Shown: positions 17,628 to 26,208 of the stretch, in pieces
Position numbering within the stretch: the stretch's first letter is position 1
Layout of the letters: each line of letters begins with the position of its first letter
Notes under the pieces: generated by a model
Told to the model about the DNA's origin: nothing
The model's input: only the letters and a program-made list of their open reading frames with translations
Databases searched by the model: none
DNA from: Hungatella hathewayi WAL-18680
Lineage (GTDB): Bacteria > Bacillota > Clostridia > Lachnospirales > Lachnospiraceae
Assembly (NCBI RefSeq): GCF_000235505.1
Contig: NZ_JH379027.1
Span: forward strand, 1,163,569-1,227,568
Direction of reading: 5' to 3'
DNA length: 64,000 bases
Position numbers and translations under genes: made by a program

Positions 17628-19064
17628 ATGAAATTAAGAAAGACAGCAGGAATTTTAGGACTGGCATTGTGTTTGACGGCTTGTTCCAGCCCGGCGGGGA
17701 ACCAGGCGGATACAACCAGCGGTGGACAGACAACCGGTGCTGCCGTGGAGAGCAGCGGCAGTGGAAGCGGGGAAGCTGTCAGTGAGATGTCGGGGACATT
17801 GAAACTGACGGGACCGGGATTATTTACCACGGTGGGGGAAAACGGCGCGGTAGATTTGATTACCGGGGTGAAGAAACCGGGATATGAAGTTGTGGTGAAG
17901 CGCTGGAATGAACTGTATCCCAATGTGAAGCTGGAGATTGAGCCGATTCCGTGGGATAACTGGAAGGCCGTTATGCAGACCGCCGCGCTGAGCGGGGATG
18001 TGGATGTGCTGGTGCACGGGGCGTCGTTAGTTACTATCTCGGAGCCGATGACCGAATTCTTCAAGAAGAACCCGGAGGTGGAGGACTTAATCAGCATGCC
18101 TTCCGTCAGAAAGAACGAGCAGGACGCACCGATGACCGAGTATGTACCCTACGGCATTACCGTGACGGTAAACCCGGTGGTGATGGTGTTAGACAAACGG
18201 ATTTTCGAGCACTACGGGGTGGAGTTGCCGGATTCTAACTGGACCTTTGACGACATTGTGACACTGGCGGAAAAGACCACCGGCAAGGACCCGGTGACGG
18301 GAGAGAATACATACGGCATCAGCCTGCTGAAGGCATCGGAGAGCAACAAGAACTGGCTGTGGGCGGCCAGAGGGTTTAACGCCAACATTTTCCAGTTCGG
18401 GGAGAAGATGAAGGACACCAAAGTGGATTTCACCATGGACAAAGCGGTTCAGACGATTGACTACCTTCAGGAGCTTGCCAAGTACACCAGCCCTGATTAC
18501 ATCGAGGGCCTTGACCTGGAGAAAGCCTACAAGGAGAACAACAATCTGGCCATGGTGTTAGCGGAGGAGTCATACAGCGTGTACAATCAGATTAAGACCG
18601 CCGGCCTGGCAGACGATTTTATGTTTTTACCGCTTCCCAAAATTGAGGATGGCGAGTTTAAGGGTATCACCGCCAGCCATATGGGCGACTGGAACATGTC
18701 AGTCTGCAACACCAGCAGCAACAAGGAGATGGCGGAGGAATTCCTGAAATTTATGGTAACCGACCCGGTGGTACAGCAGTGGCTGGCGGATACATACTGC
18801 ATTCCCAACAACCTGGAGGGCTTAAAGCTGTTAGACGGGGCTATGGAACCGGCTTACTATGACGCGATCAATGAAATTGTGACCACCTGCCCGAAGGCAT
18901 TCAGCGCTTCCATCAATGACTGCTGGGACAGCACTAACTTCGGTACCTTTGCAACGGACGTCACCTCAGCTTTAAACGAAGTGTTTGTCGGCAATATGGA
19001 TGCGGAGAAGGCGACGAAGCAGGTACAGGCTAATCTTGATGAATTCTTAAAATCACTGCAATAA
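17628..19064 (+). CDS. Extracellular solute-binding lipoprotein, sugar type
   Basis: 478 residues. A lipoprotein signal with lipobox LTAC places the lipidated Cys at 19, followed by a Ser/Gly/Thr-rich linker. The mature protein is a family 1 solute-binding protein (MalE/UgpB class) with VVKRWNELYPNVKLEIEPIPWDNW near its N-terminus and a MGDWNMSV segment in the second lobe. It would deliver a glycoside to the two permeases downstream. AGGAGGAG precedes the ATG. Aromatic and acidic content is typical of oligosaccharide binders, but the substrate cannot be read off; the GH2 and GH1 genes suggest beta-mannosides or beta-glucosides. Confidence 0.92.
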   Translation: MKLRKTAGILGLALCLTACSSPAGNQADTTSGGQTTGAAVESSGSGSGEAVSEMSGTLKLTGPGLFTTVGENGAVDLITGVKKPGYEVVVKRWNELYPNVKLEIEPIPWDNWKAVMQTAALSGDVDVLVHGASLVTISEPMTEFFKKNPEVEDLISMPSVRKNEQDAPMTEYVPYGITVTVNPVVMVLDKRIFEHYGVELPDSNWTFDDIVTLAEKTTGKDPVTGENTYGISLLKASESNKNWLWAARGFNANIFQFGEKMKDTKVDFTMDKAVQTIDYLQELAKYTSPDYIEGLDLEKAYKENNNLAMVLAEESYSVYNQIKTAGLADDFMFLPLPKIEDGEFKGITASHMGDWNMSVCNTSSNKEMAEEFLKFMVTDPVVQQWLADTYCIPNNLEGLKLLDGAMEPAYYDAINEIVTTCPKAFSASINDCWDSTNFGTFATDVTSALNEVFVGNMDAEKATKQVQANLDEFLKSLQ

Positions 19065-19073
19065 CTGAGAGAG

Positions 19074-19138
19074 AGGAGCATATTTGCAGGAAATATGCTC
19101 CTTTCCTGTCTGACAGACCTGTGTGGGGAACTACACAG
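19074..19138 (+). promoter_or_regulatory. Intercistronic hairpins between binding protein and permease
   Basis: A perfect 12-base stem, AGGAGCATATTT (19074-19085) and AAATATGCTCCT (19091-19102), has a 5-base loop and is followed by TTTCCTG. A second stem, CTGTGT/ACACAG, lies at 19119-19138. Such hairpins commonly stabilise the upstream binding-protein message or attenuate the permease genes. The T-tract is short, so full termination is unlikely. Confidence 0.6.
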
Positions 19139-19172
19139 ATATTCGTGAAATGAAACACAGAAAGGAATTTAT

Positions 19173-20096
19173 ATGCATAAGCAAACAAAGTTAACAAGAC
19201 CTTTTGTGAAAAAGCAGTTGACCTGGTATTCCTTTATTATCGTCAGTATCATTACGCTGCTGGTTTTAAGTTATATTCCCATGATGACGACCATCAAGTA
19301 CAGTTTCTATGATGTCTCGATGCTAGGATTTGGTGAAAAATTTAACGGGCTTACCAATTATAAACTGCTTTTAAATAACAATTCATTTTTAAAATCCCTG
19401 GCCAACACCTTCATTCTGGCGTTCATGGGGTTGCTGTCGATTCCGCTGGGATTTATTCTGGCGTCTTTGATTAACGGTATCGGGAAAGGCATCTGGCAGG
19501 GATTTTTCCGGGTTGGGTATTATTTTCCCAACATTATCACCGGCGTCAGCGTGATTCTGGTGTTCCAGGTGGTGTTAAAGACCAACCACGGTATGCTCAA
19601 CAGCCTTCTGTCCTTTCTCACCGGACATGAGGTGGCGATTGGATGGCTGTCGGATTCTAAATATGCCCAGTTCGGCGCCACGATTCTGTATGTGTGGCAG
19701 AATCTGGGGTATTCCATGCTGATTAATCTGGCAAACCTCCAGTCGGTACCCCAGGAAATCTATGAGGCGGCGGAGGTGGATGGGGCCAACGGGCTCCAGC
19801 GCTGGTTTTACATTACCATTCCACAGATGAAGACCTGTTTTGCATTTTTATTCATTACGGGTATGATTAACGGTCTGGCAAGATTTACGGATTTGTTTAT
19901 CATCGGTGGAAACAGTCCATCCGGACGTCCGGGTGGGACATTGCAGACAATTTTGATGTTTATATATCAGTTCAGTTTCGAGAGCCCGCAGTATGGAATC
20001 GCGTCGGCCGGTGCCATGATTCTGTTTGTGATTACCTTTATCGTGACGGCGGTGAATCTGCTGACAACCGGATTTTTCAAGAAGGAACAGGGCTGA
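19173..20096 (+). CDS. Carbohydrate ABC permease, MalF/UgpA type
   Basis: 307 residues with six hydrophobic segments. The cytoplasmic EAA loop reads EAAEVDGANGLQRWFYITIPQM, the contact site for the ATPase. The N-terminus is short and charged, so it lacks the long MalF periplasmic loop. AAAGGAAT precedes the ATG. It pairs with the MalG-type permease 30 bases downstream. Together with the lipoprotein it forms a CUT1 importer; no ATPase gene is present in this operon. Confidence 0.93.
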   Translation: MHKQTKLTRPFVKKQLTWYSFIIVSIITLLVLSYIPMMTTIKYSFYDVSMLGFGEKFNGLTNYKLLLNNNSFLKSLANTFILAFMGLLSIPLGFILASLINGIGKGIWQGFFRVGYYFPNIITGVSVILVFQVVLKTNHGMLNSLLSFLTGHEVAIGWLSDSKYAQFGATILYVWQNLGYSMLINLANLQSVPQEIYEAAEVDGANGLQRWFYITIPQMKTCFAFLFITGMINGLARFTDLFIIGGNSPSGRPGGTLQTILMFIYQFSFESPQYGIASAGAMILFVITFIVTAVNLLTTGFFKKEQG

Positions 20097-20126
20097 CATG
20101 CACGGAGAAGAAAGGATAGGTAGATT

Positions 20127-20954
20127 ATGAAAGCAAAGAAGATCAGAAGAGCAGCCATCATTGTGGGGCTGACAATCTTTCTGCTGATAGAACTGGTGCC
20201 GTTGTTCTGGTGTATTTCGCTATCGTTTGACAGGGAAGCGCTGTCCAGTCTCCCCGCATTTTCCCTGATTCCGAAAACGCCGACGACGTTCAATTACAGT
20301 GTGGCGTTCCAGAGTATTCCGCTGGTCCGGTATTATCTCAATACCATATTTCTGACCACGGTGAATACGGTGATCGGTGTGTTTTTCGCGCTGATGTGCG
20401 GGTATGCGTTTGCCAAGGGGGACTTTGCCTTTAAGAAGTTCTGGTTTTTGTTTATGATGGCGGTTATGATGATTCCCTTTGAATCCAGGATGGTTCCGCT
20501 GTTTTTACAGTACAAGAAGTGGGGACTTGTGAATACTTATATTCCGCTGATTGTGGGGAATTTCGCCTATGTGTACGGTATATTTTTTGCAAAGCAGAAT
20601 ATTGAGGGGATTCCGGATTCTCTGAGGGAATCGGCTTATATTGATGGGGCTGGGGAGTGGAGGATATTCTGGCAGATTATCGTGCCGCTGTCCAAGCCGT
20701 TGATAGCGACGCTCAGCATTCTTCAGATTTTGAGCAACTGGAATTCTTATCTGTGGCCGTTAGTCATTATCAGGGACCAGTTAAAGCAGGTGATATCCGT
20801 GGGAGTCGCCATCTTCAATGCACAGCAGGATGCGATATTCTATGGGCCGAGAATGGCGGTTGCGGTAATCAGCGCCATTCCGCTGACGATTGCATTTTTG
20901 TTCCTGCAGAAGAATATTGTGCAGAGTATTGCGGTCAGTGGAATCAAGCAGTAG
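20127..20954 (+). CDS. Carbohydrate ABC permease, MalG/UgpE type
   Basis: 275 residues with six hydrophobic segments and an EAA loop (ESAYIDGAGEWRIFWQIIVPLSKP). It ends in the usual short C-terminal tail, VSGIKQ. It forms the membrane channel with the preceding permease. The start is ATG 20127, just after AGGATAGGTAG. The GH2 gene follows after 23 bases, so transport and hydrolysis are co-expressed. Confidence 0.93.
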   Translation: MKAKKIRRAAIIVGLTIFLLIELVPLFWCISLSFDREALSSLPAFSLIPKTPTTFNYSVAFQSIPLVRYYLNTIFLTTVNTVIGVFFALMCGYAFAKGDFAFKKFWFLFMMAVMMIPFESRMVPLFLQYKKWGLVNTYIPLIVGNFAYVYGIFFAKQNIEGIPDSLRESAYIDGAGEWRIFWQIIVPLSKPLIATLSILQILSNWNSYLWPLVIIRDQLKQVISVGVAIFNAQQDAIFYGPRMAVAVISAIPLTIAFLFLQKNIVQSIAVSGIKQ

Positions 20955-20977
20955 GACAGACAGTGGGAGGACGATAG

Positions 20978-23545
20978 ATGAACCTATTTAAGATGGAATT
21001 GAAGGACTGGCGGGTGGGAGAGTATCCCGCAGGCGCGCCGGATGGGACGACGCCGGAGGTGCCGGAGGAGTGGATTTCGGCCAGTGTGCCAGGGTGCGTC
21101 CAGTATGATTTGGTGGAGCAGGGACGGCTTGACAATCCGTATGCAGGTACGAAAGGGGCGTTTGACGCGGCCTGGGTGGCGAAGAGTGACTGGCTGTATG
21201 AGACGGTGTTTGACCGGCCTGATGGGCTGGAGAAGATGGCCCACGTGATATTGAAACTGTGGGGGATTGACACATTCTCCGAGGTGTGGCTCAACGGCAG
21301 TCTGCTGGGGGAGACCGTCAATGCGTACCGGAGCTACGAGTTTTCCATCCTGCCGGAAATGCTTCTGGAGAGGGGAAACCGGCTTCAGATTCGGGTCAAA
21401 GCCCACGGGAGAATGGTGGAGGACAAGCTGGAGGCGGCGGAGTGCCTGACCTGCGGGAAAGAGACGGAAGGACTGCTGGGGAAAGCGCTGATCCGGCGGT
21501 ACCAGAGGAGTTTCTATACGAATTCCAGTCTGCTGAATGTGGGGACCGGGGTTCTGGGAATCGGAATCAACCGGCCGGTGGAATTGTACGGCTATCCAGG
21601 AAGATATCTGACGGACGTGGCTTATACCACGCGGGAGATTGGGGACTGTGCGGAGGGAAGTATCTGCGTGTCGCTGAATCCGGCTGGGGAAGACGGAGCT
21701 GACCAGGCGGAGAAAACGGCTGAGGAGAAATGTGCTGTCCAGGCGGAGAACCTGGCTGGGGAGGAAGTCGTTGTCAAGGCTGAGATTCTGGACGGGGAGA
21801 AGACCTGCGTCTGGGAGACGGAGTATGTGGCCGGGGAAGAGACGACGGAGACCGCAGTGCGGATTGAGAACCCCAAACTCTGGTGGCCGAGAGGATACGG
21901 AGAACCGTATTTATACACGCTGAAAGTATCTGTGTGGGAGAATGGCGTTCAGACGGACGAGAAGATCATCCAGATTGGCATCCGGACGGTGAGACTGGTA
22001 CAGAGAACGCCGTCGGGAAAGAAGACATTTTACATAGAAGTCAATGGACAGAAGATATTTGTGAAGGGCGAGAATTACATCCCCATGGATTACTTAAAGG
22101 TATATGGCAGCAGGGAGCAGTACGACAACCTGTTCCTTCTGACGGAGCAGCAGCTGGTCAACACCATCCGCATCTGGGGAGGCGGAGCCGTGGAGGACGA
22201 ATCCTTCTTCCGTGAATGCGACAGGAGGGGAATTCTCATCTGGCACGATCTGTTCCTCCACAGCAATGTGTACCCGGATTACGATCCGGAGTTCGTGGAG
22301 AACTACAAGGAGGAGGTGAAGGGTGTCCTAAAGACCATCCGCTCCCATCCCTGCATCTGCCTGGTCTGCGGTGGAAATGAGCAGCAGGAGGGCTGGGATG
22401 AATGGGGCTGGAAGCAGGACAAGGAGCGCTTTTTCGGGGAAACGCTTCCGAGAGTCCACACACCCGTCCTGGTGGAAGAATTGTGTCCCGATATTCCCTA
22501 TATCTACAATTCGCCTCATGGCGGCAGTCTGTGCCAGTCTCCGGCGGAGGGGGACAGCCATTGCTGGGGAAATTATTATAACTCGTTTAAGGACCCGCTG
22601 TTTGTGACGGAGACCTGCTGGACCACGGAGAGCTACTCCAGACCGGAGACGCTGGAATCGTGTATGGGCATGGATTTGACCGAGTATGAAGGAAAGGGCT
22701 GGGCGGATAAATGGAATCAATTTACCTCCCTGCCAACCTTTAACCGGAGACCGTTCAGCAGCTGGTTTGAGACGGACTCCCTGAGGGGTTATCTGCATGC
22801 GCTGGAGGTGGAGCAGGCCCGTGCGGATTATCACGCGCTGAGCCAGCTGCGGTTTACGGGGCCGTCCAACCATGGAATCATCTACTGGTCCTTCAATAAG
22901 GGGGGCCCGCTGTTCCAGTTTGGCTGTGTGGATTATGGCGGACGGCCAATGATGAGCTATTATGTGGTGAAACGGCTGTACCAGAGCGTTGCCATTTTCC
23001 CATACCGGGAATTTAAGGACGTCAGGGTGCTGTTATCCAATCATTTGACTTGTGAGGCGGAGGTCTGTGTGGAGGCATTTCACATGAACCGGGCTGGGGA
23101 GGTGCTGAACCAGTTCCGGGCGGAGACGGTGTGCCCGGCGGGGGAGACGGTGCTGGCCCTGCTGCTGGAAGGTCTCTATGAGCAGGTGCAGGAGCGGACG
23201 GAGGAAACCGTGTTTGTGAGAGCCATCATGGACGGTGTGGTAGTCTCGGAGGATTTGCTGCTGTTTGCACCTTACGGGGAGCTGCAGGTGGATTCCAGAC
23301 CTATGGATGCCCGGATGGAGAAGACGGGAGAGCGGGAATGGGAGCTGACGGTTCACTCCGAAGGCATTGTGCAAATGGTGGAGATTGAGTGTGACAGGAA
23401 AATGGTCTGCGAGGACAACTATTTCCCGATGATGACGGGCGAAAGGAAGACTGTCAAGATGATACTGCTGGAGGAATGTGGTGGACGTCAGCCGGAGTTC
23501 CTTATCAGGAAGCTGGGGGAGAAAAACAGCATTAAGCTGCATTAA
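20978..23545 (+). CDS. Glycoside hydrolase family 2, beta-mannosidase-like
   Basis: 855 residues without a signal peptide, so it acts on imported oligosaccharides in the cytoplasm. The sugar-binding jelly roll includes WLNGSLLGETVNAYRSYEF, and an immunoglobulin-like domain ends with NPKLWWPRGYGEPYLYTL. The TIM barrel starts at FVKGENYIPMDYL and has IRIWGGG. The probable acid/base is the Glu of CGGNEQQEG and the probable nucleophile the Glu of FVTETCW, at the place of the mannosidase SEFG motif. A 40-residue Glu/Ala-rich stretch around 230-275 looks like an expanded loop. The last codons are part of a 20-bp tandem repeat. Beta-mannosidase is the best guess; other exo-beta-glycosidase specificities are possible. 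Confidence 0.88.
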   Translation: MNLFKMELKDWRVGEYPAGAPDGTTPEVPEEWISASVPGCVQYDLVEQGRLDNPYAGTKGAFDAAWVAKSDWLYETVFDRPDGLEKMAHVILKLWGIDTFSEVWLNGSLLGETVNAYRSYEFSILPEMLLERGNRLQIRVKAHGRMVEDKLEAAECLTCGKETEGLLGKALIRRYQRSFYTNSSLLNVGTGVLGIGINRPVELYGYPGRYLTDVAYTTREIGDCAEGSICVSLNPAGEDGADQAEKTAEEKCAVQAENLAGEEVVVKAEILDGEKTCVWETEYVAGEETTETAVRIENPKLWWPRGYGEPYLYTLKVSVWENGVQTDEKIIQIGIRTVRLVQRTPSGKKTFYIEVNGQKIFVKGENYIPMDYLKVYGSREQYDNLFLLTEQQLVNTIRIWGGGAVEDESFFRECDRRGILIWHDLFLHSNVYPDYDPEFVENYKEEVKGVLKTIRSHPCICLVCGGNEQQEGWDEWGWKQDKERFFGETLPRVHTPVLVEELCPDIPYIYNSPHGGSLCQSPAEGDSHCWGNYYNSFKDPLFVTETCWTTESYSRPETLESCMGMDLTEYEGKGWADKWNQFTSLPTFNRRPFSSWFETDSLRGYLHALEVEQARADYHALSQLRFTGPSNHGIIYWSFNKGGPLFQFGCVDYGGRPMMSYYVVKRLYQSVAIFPYREFKDVRVLLSNHLTCEAEVCVEAFHMNRAGEVLNQFRAETVCPAGETVLALLLEGLYEQVQERTEETVFVRAIMDGVVVSEDLLLFAPYGELQVDSRPMDARMEKTGEREWELTVHSEGIVQMVEIECDRKMVCEDNYFPMMTGERKTVKMILLEECGGRQPEFLIRKLGEKNSIKLH

Positions 23546-23643
23546 ACAGTATCGAGCGGTATGAAACAGCATTAAGCTGCACAAAACATTGTCAGGCCGT
23601 GTGAAATGGCATTGAGTTGTACGAAACAGCATGTAACCGAATT
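23524..23643. repeat. Six tandem copies of a degenerate 20-bp repeat
   Basis: Six consecutive units of exactly 20 bases start at 23524, 23544, 23564, 23584, 23604 and 23624, each beginning AAAC or AAAT. The clearest units read AAACAGCATTAAGCTGCATT and AAACAGCATTAAGCTGCACA, with an internal CAGC/GCTG dyad. The first unit and the first base or two of the second lie in the GH2 coding sequence and its stop codon; the rest fill the gap before the GH1 gene. Confidence 0.9.
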
Positions 23644-23669
23644 ATGTACATATAAAAAAAGGAGAGCAT

Positions 23670-25025
23670 ATGGGATTTTCAAACGATTTTGTATGGGGTG
23701 TTGCGACAAGCTCCTATCAGATAGAGGGAGCGGCATTTGAGGACGGAAAAGGGCTGTCCATCTGGGACACTTACAGTCATGAGCCTGGAAAGGTATTTGA
23801 GGGCCATCACGGCGATGTTGCCTGTGACCACTACCACCGGTACAAAGAGGATATCCGCCTGATGGCAGAGCTGGGAGTGAAGGCGTACCGTTTCTCGGTT
23901 TCCTGGCCCAGAGTGCTGCCGGAGGGAACCGGTGCGGTGAATGAGAAGGGAATTGCTTTTTACAGTGATTTGGTTGACGAGATGCTGAAATACGGGATTA
24001 CCCCCTATCTGACTCTGTACCACTGGGATATGCCCTACGAACTGTACAAACGGGGCGGCTGGCTGAATCCGGACATGCCCCGCTGGTTTGCGGAGTACGC
24101 CGCGCTGATTGCGGAGCGTCTTGGCGACCGGGTGAAGAATTATATGACATTTAACGAGCCACAGGTATTCATCGGCCTTGCCTTTGTGGACGGCGTTCAC
24201 GCGCCGGGACACCGCTATACCCGCCAGGAAACCCTGCTGATGGCCCATCATGTGATGCTGGCCCACGGTCTGGCGGCCCAGGCCATCCGGGGAAAGGTGG
24301 CGGACGCCAGAATCGGCTACGCGCCAACCTCCAATGTGCCGGTGCCGGTTACCATGGAGGAGCGGGATGTGGAGGCGGCCAGAAGAGCCTACTTCGAGAT
24401 GCCGGAAAATGGAGACTGGTCCTGGAACACGGCCTGGTGGAGCGACCCTATTGTCCTCGGACATTACCCGGAGGACGGGGTGAAGATACTGGAGAAGGAT
24501 ATGCCGAAAATCGGCCAGGATGATATGAAGATTATTCATCAACCGCTGGATTTCTACGGCCAGAATATCTACCGTGGAGAGCCGGTGCGGGCTGGGGAGG
24601 ACGGGAAAGCCATCCATGTTCCTTATCCGGAGGGAAGTCCCAAGACGGCCATCGGCTGGCATGTGAATTTTGACTGCCTCTACTGGGGAACTAGATTTTT
24701 GTATGAGCGTTATCAAAAACCGATTTTCATCACGGAAAATGGAATGTCCAGCCACGACTGGGTGCATCTGGACGGAAAGGTACATGACCCACAGCGGATT
24801 GATTATCTCCAGAGACATTTGCAGTGGCTGAAAAAGGCGGCAGAAGAAGGCGTGGATATTGCCGGGTATTTCCAGTGGAGTTTTATGGACAATTTCGAGT
24901 GGGCCAGAGGATATCATGACAGATTCGGAATTGTCTATGTGGATTACCAGACCCAGGAGCGGATACCGAAGGATTCCTTCTACTGGTATCAGCAGCTGAT
25001 TCGGGAAAATGGTGAGAACTTGTAG
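23670..25025 (+). CDS. Glycoside hydrolase family 1, beta-glucosidase type
   Basis: 451 residues, the normal length for a bacterial GH1. The N-terminal signature FVWGVATSSYQIEGA is present, the acid/base Glu lies in TFNEPQ and the nucleophile Glu in ITENGMSSHD. Substrate-pocket features FQWSFMDNFEWARGY and RFGIVYVDY are also present. It lacks the phosphate-binding triad region of 6-phospho-beta-glucosidases as far as I can see and is coupled to an ABC importer rather than a PTS, so an unphosphorylated beta-glucoside or related substrate is likely. No signal peptide. AAAAAAGGAGAG precedes the ATG. Confidence 0.93.
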   Translation: MGFSNDFVWGVATSSYQIEGAAFEDGKGLSIWDTYSHEPGKVFEGHHGDVACDHYHRYKEDIRLMAELGVKAYRFSVSWPRVLPEGTGAVNEKGIAFYSDLVDEMLKYGITPYLTLYHWDMPYELYKRGGWLNPDMPRWFAEYAALIAERLGDRVKNYMTFNEPQVFIGLAFVDGVHAPGHRYTRQETLLMAHHVMLAHGLAAQAIRGKVADARIGYAPTSNVPVPVTMEERDVEAARRAYFEMPENGDWSWNTAWWSDPIVLGHYPEDGVKILEKDMPKIGQDDMKIIHQPLDFYGQNIYRGEPVRAGEDGKAIHVPYPEGSPKTAIGWHVNFDCLYWGTRFLYERYQKPIFITENGMSSHDWVHLDGKVHDPQRIDYLQRHLQWLKKAAEEGVDIAGYFQWSFMDNFEWARGYHDRFGIVYVDYQTQERIPKDSFYWYQQLIRENGENL

Positions 25026-25045
25026 GGGAAAGATGAGGTTGAGAG

Positions 25046-25936
25046 ATGAAAATCGGATTTATCGGTTTGGGAATTATGGGTAAACCAATGGCAAAGAATT
25101 TATTGAAGGCTGGTTTTGAGCTGGTGGTCTGTGATGTAAATGAAGCCGCGGTTCAGGAGGTTGTCTCCTGCGGCGCGTCCAGAGCGGAAAACGGCGCCCA
25201 GGTGGCGGCCCAGTGTGAGGCCGTCATTACCATGGTGCCGAATTCTCCCCAGGTGAGGGCGGTGGCTCTCGGAAAAGGGGGGATCATCGAGGGGGCAAAG
25301 CCGGGAACGGTTCTGATTGACATGAGCTCCATCGACCCCACGGAGAGCCGGGCCATCGGCGCGGAGCTGGCAAAGAAGGGAATTGAGATGATGGACTGCC
25401 CCGTATCCGGCGGGGAGCCAAAGGCCATCGACGGCACCCTGTCCGTGATGTGCGGCGGCAAAAAAGAACTGTTTGACAAGTACTACGACATGCTGATGGT
25501 GATGGCCGGCTCCGTGGTCTACGTAGGAGAGCTTGGCTCCGGCAACGTGGCAAAGCTGGCGAATCAGATTGTGGTGGCGGTGAATATCGCGGCGGTGTCC
25601 GAGGCGCTGACCTTTGCAAAGAAGGCGGGGACAGACCCTGAACTGGTCTACCAGGCCATCCGAGGCGGTCTGGCCGGCTCCACGGTGATGGACGCCAAAG
25701 CGCCGATGATGCTGGACGGCAATTACCAGCCGGGCTTCCGCCTGGAACTGCATATCAAGGACCTAAATAACGCGTTAAACGCGGCTCATGCCGCCAGCGC
25801 ACCGGTGCCGCTGACCGGACAGCTGATGGAGATGATGCAGAGCTTAAAGGCAGCTGGCTGTGAGCGGGAAGACCACTCGGCGCTCGTCAAGTATTATGAG
25901 AAAATTGCCGGCGAGACGGTTCGCAGGAACGATTAG
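25046..25936 (+). CDS. 3-hydroxyisobutyrate dehydrogenase-family reductase, GarR-like
   Basis: 296 residues. The Rossmann motif GFIGLGIMGKPMAKNL is at the N-terminus, the substrate motif DCPVSGGEPKAIDGTL around 115-130, and the catalytic Lys in GNVAKLANQIVV near 170. This is the beta-hydroxyacid dehydrogenase family. Tartronate semialdehyde (2-hydroxy-3-oxopropionate) reductase is the closest common annotation, but 3-hydroxyisobutyrate or L-threonate-type substrates are also possible. It is last in the GntR operon, 20 bases after GH1, suggesting the imported glycoside yields a sugar-acid aglycone or product. A terminator follows. Confidence 0.88.
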   Translation: MKIGFIGLGIMGKPMAKNLLKAGFELVVCDVNEAAVQEVVSCGASRAENGAQVAAQCEAVITMVPNSPQVRAVALGKGGIIEGAKPGTVLIDMSSIDPTESRAIGAELAKKGIEMMDCPVSGGEPKAIDGTLSVMCGGKKELFDKYYDMLMVMAGSVVYVGELGSGNVAKLANQIVVAVNIAAVSEALTFAKKAGTDPELVYQAIRGGLAGSTVMDAKAPMMLDGNYQPGFRLELHIKDLNNALNAAHAASAPVPLTGQLMEMMQSLKAAGCEREDHSALVKYYEKIAGETVRRND

Positions 25937-26007
25937 TATTTACAGTTGACATTTGATGCAGATACTTTTATAATGTAAAGAACGGAAAAAAATCAGCAGT
26001 ATTTTTC

Positions 26008-26042
26008 TTCGGGGACGGTGGAGACATTGTCCCCGAATTTTT
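26008..26042 (+). terminator. Intrinsic terminator of the glycoside operon
   Basis: TTCGGGGAC (26008-26016) pairs with GTCCCCGAA (26029-26037), followed by TTTTTG. Confidence 0.85.
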
Positions 26043-26052
26043 GTACTTTTTT

Positions 26053-26172
26053 CATATCATAGGAAAGTACTCTATGATATGAAACCCTCCGGGGGATGCG
26101 CACTTCGCGCTAAAGTAGTATGGTTGCTGGAGCAACCGCGCTTCGGCGCGAGAGTCTGCCGAGGCAGACTCT
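26053..26172. repeat. Row of consecutive perfect hairpins
   Basis: Palindromic elements follow one another: CATATCATAG/CTATGATATG (26053-26081), GCGC/GCGC (26098-26110), GGTTGC-TGGA-GCAACC (26122-26137), CGCGC-TTCG-GCGCG (26137-26150), and AGAGTCTGCC-GA-GGCAGACTCT (26151-26172). The last three abut with no spacer. There is no coding frame. It could be a structured RNA leader for the MATE gene 36 bases on, or a REP/MITE-like insertion. Confidence 0.75.
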
Positions 26173-26208
26173 TTATTACTAGTTTATTACAAAGGAGTAG
26201 GTGTATTT

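Noticed and set aside
23524-23643. CRISPR-like array
   Set aside because: Units abut with no spacers and are degenerate, so it is a tandem repeat, not a CRISPR array; no cas gene is near.
23679-24917. Long open frame on the minus strand, about 410 codons
   Set aside because: It lies wholly antisense to the clear GH1 gene, has no ribosome-binding site, and the translation is His/Arg-rich shadow sequence.
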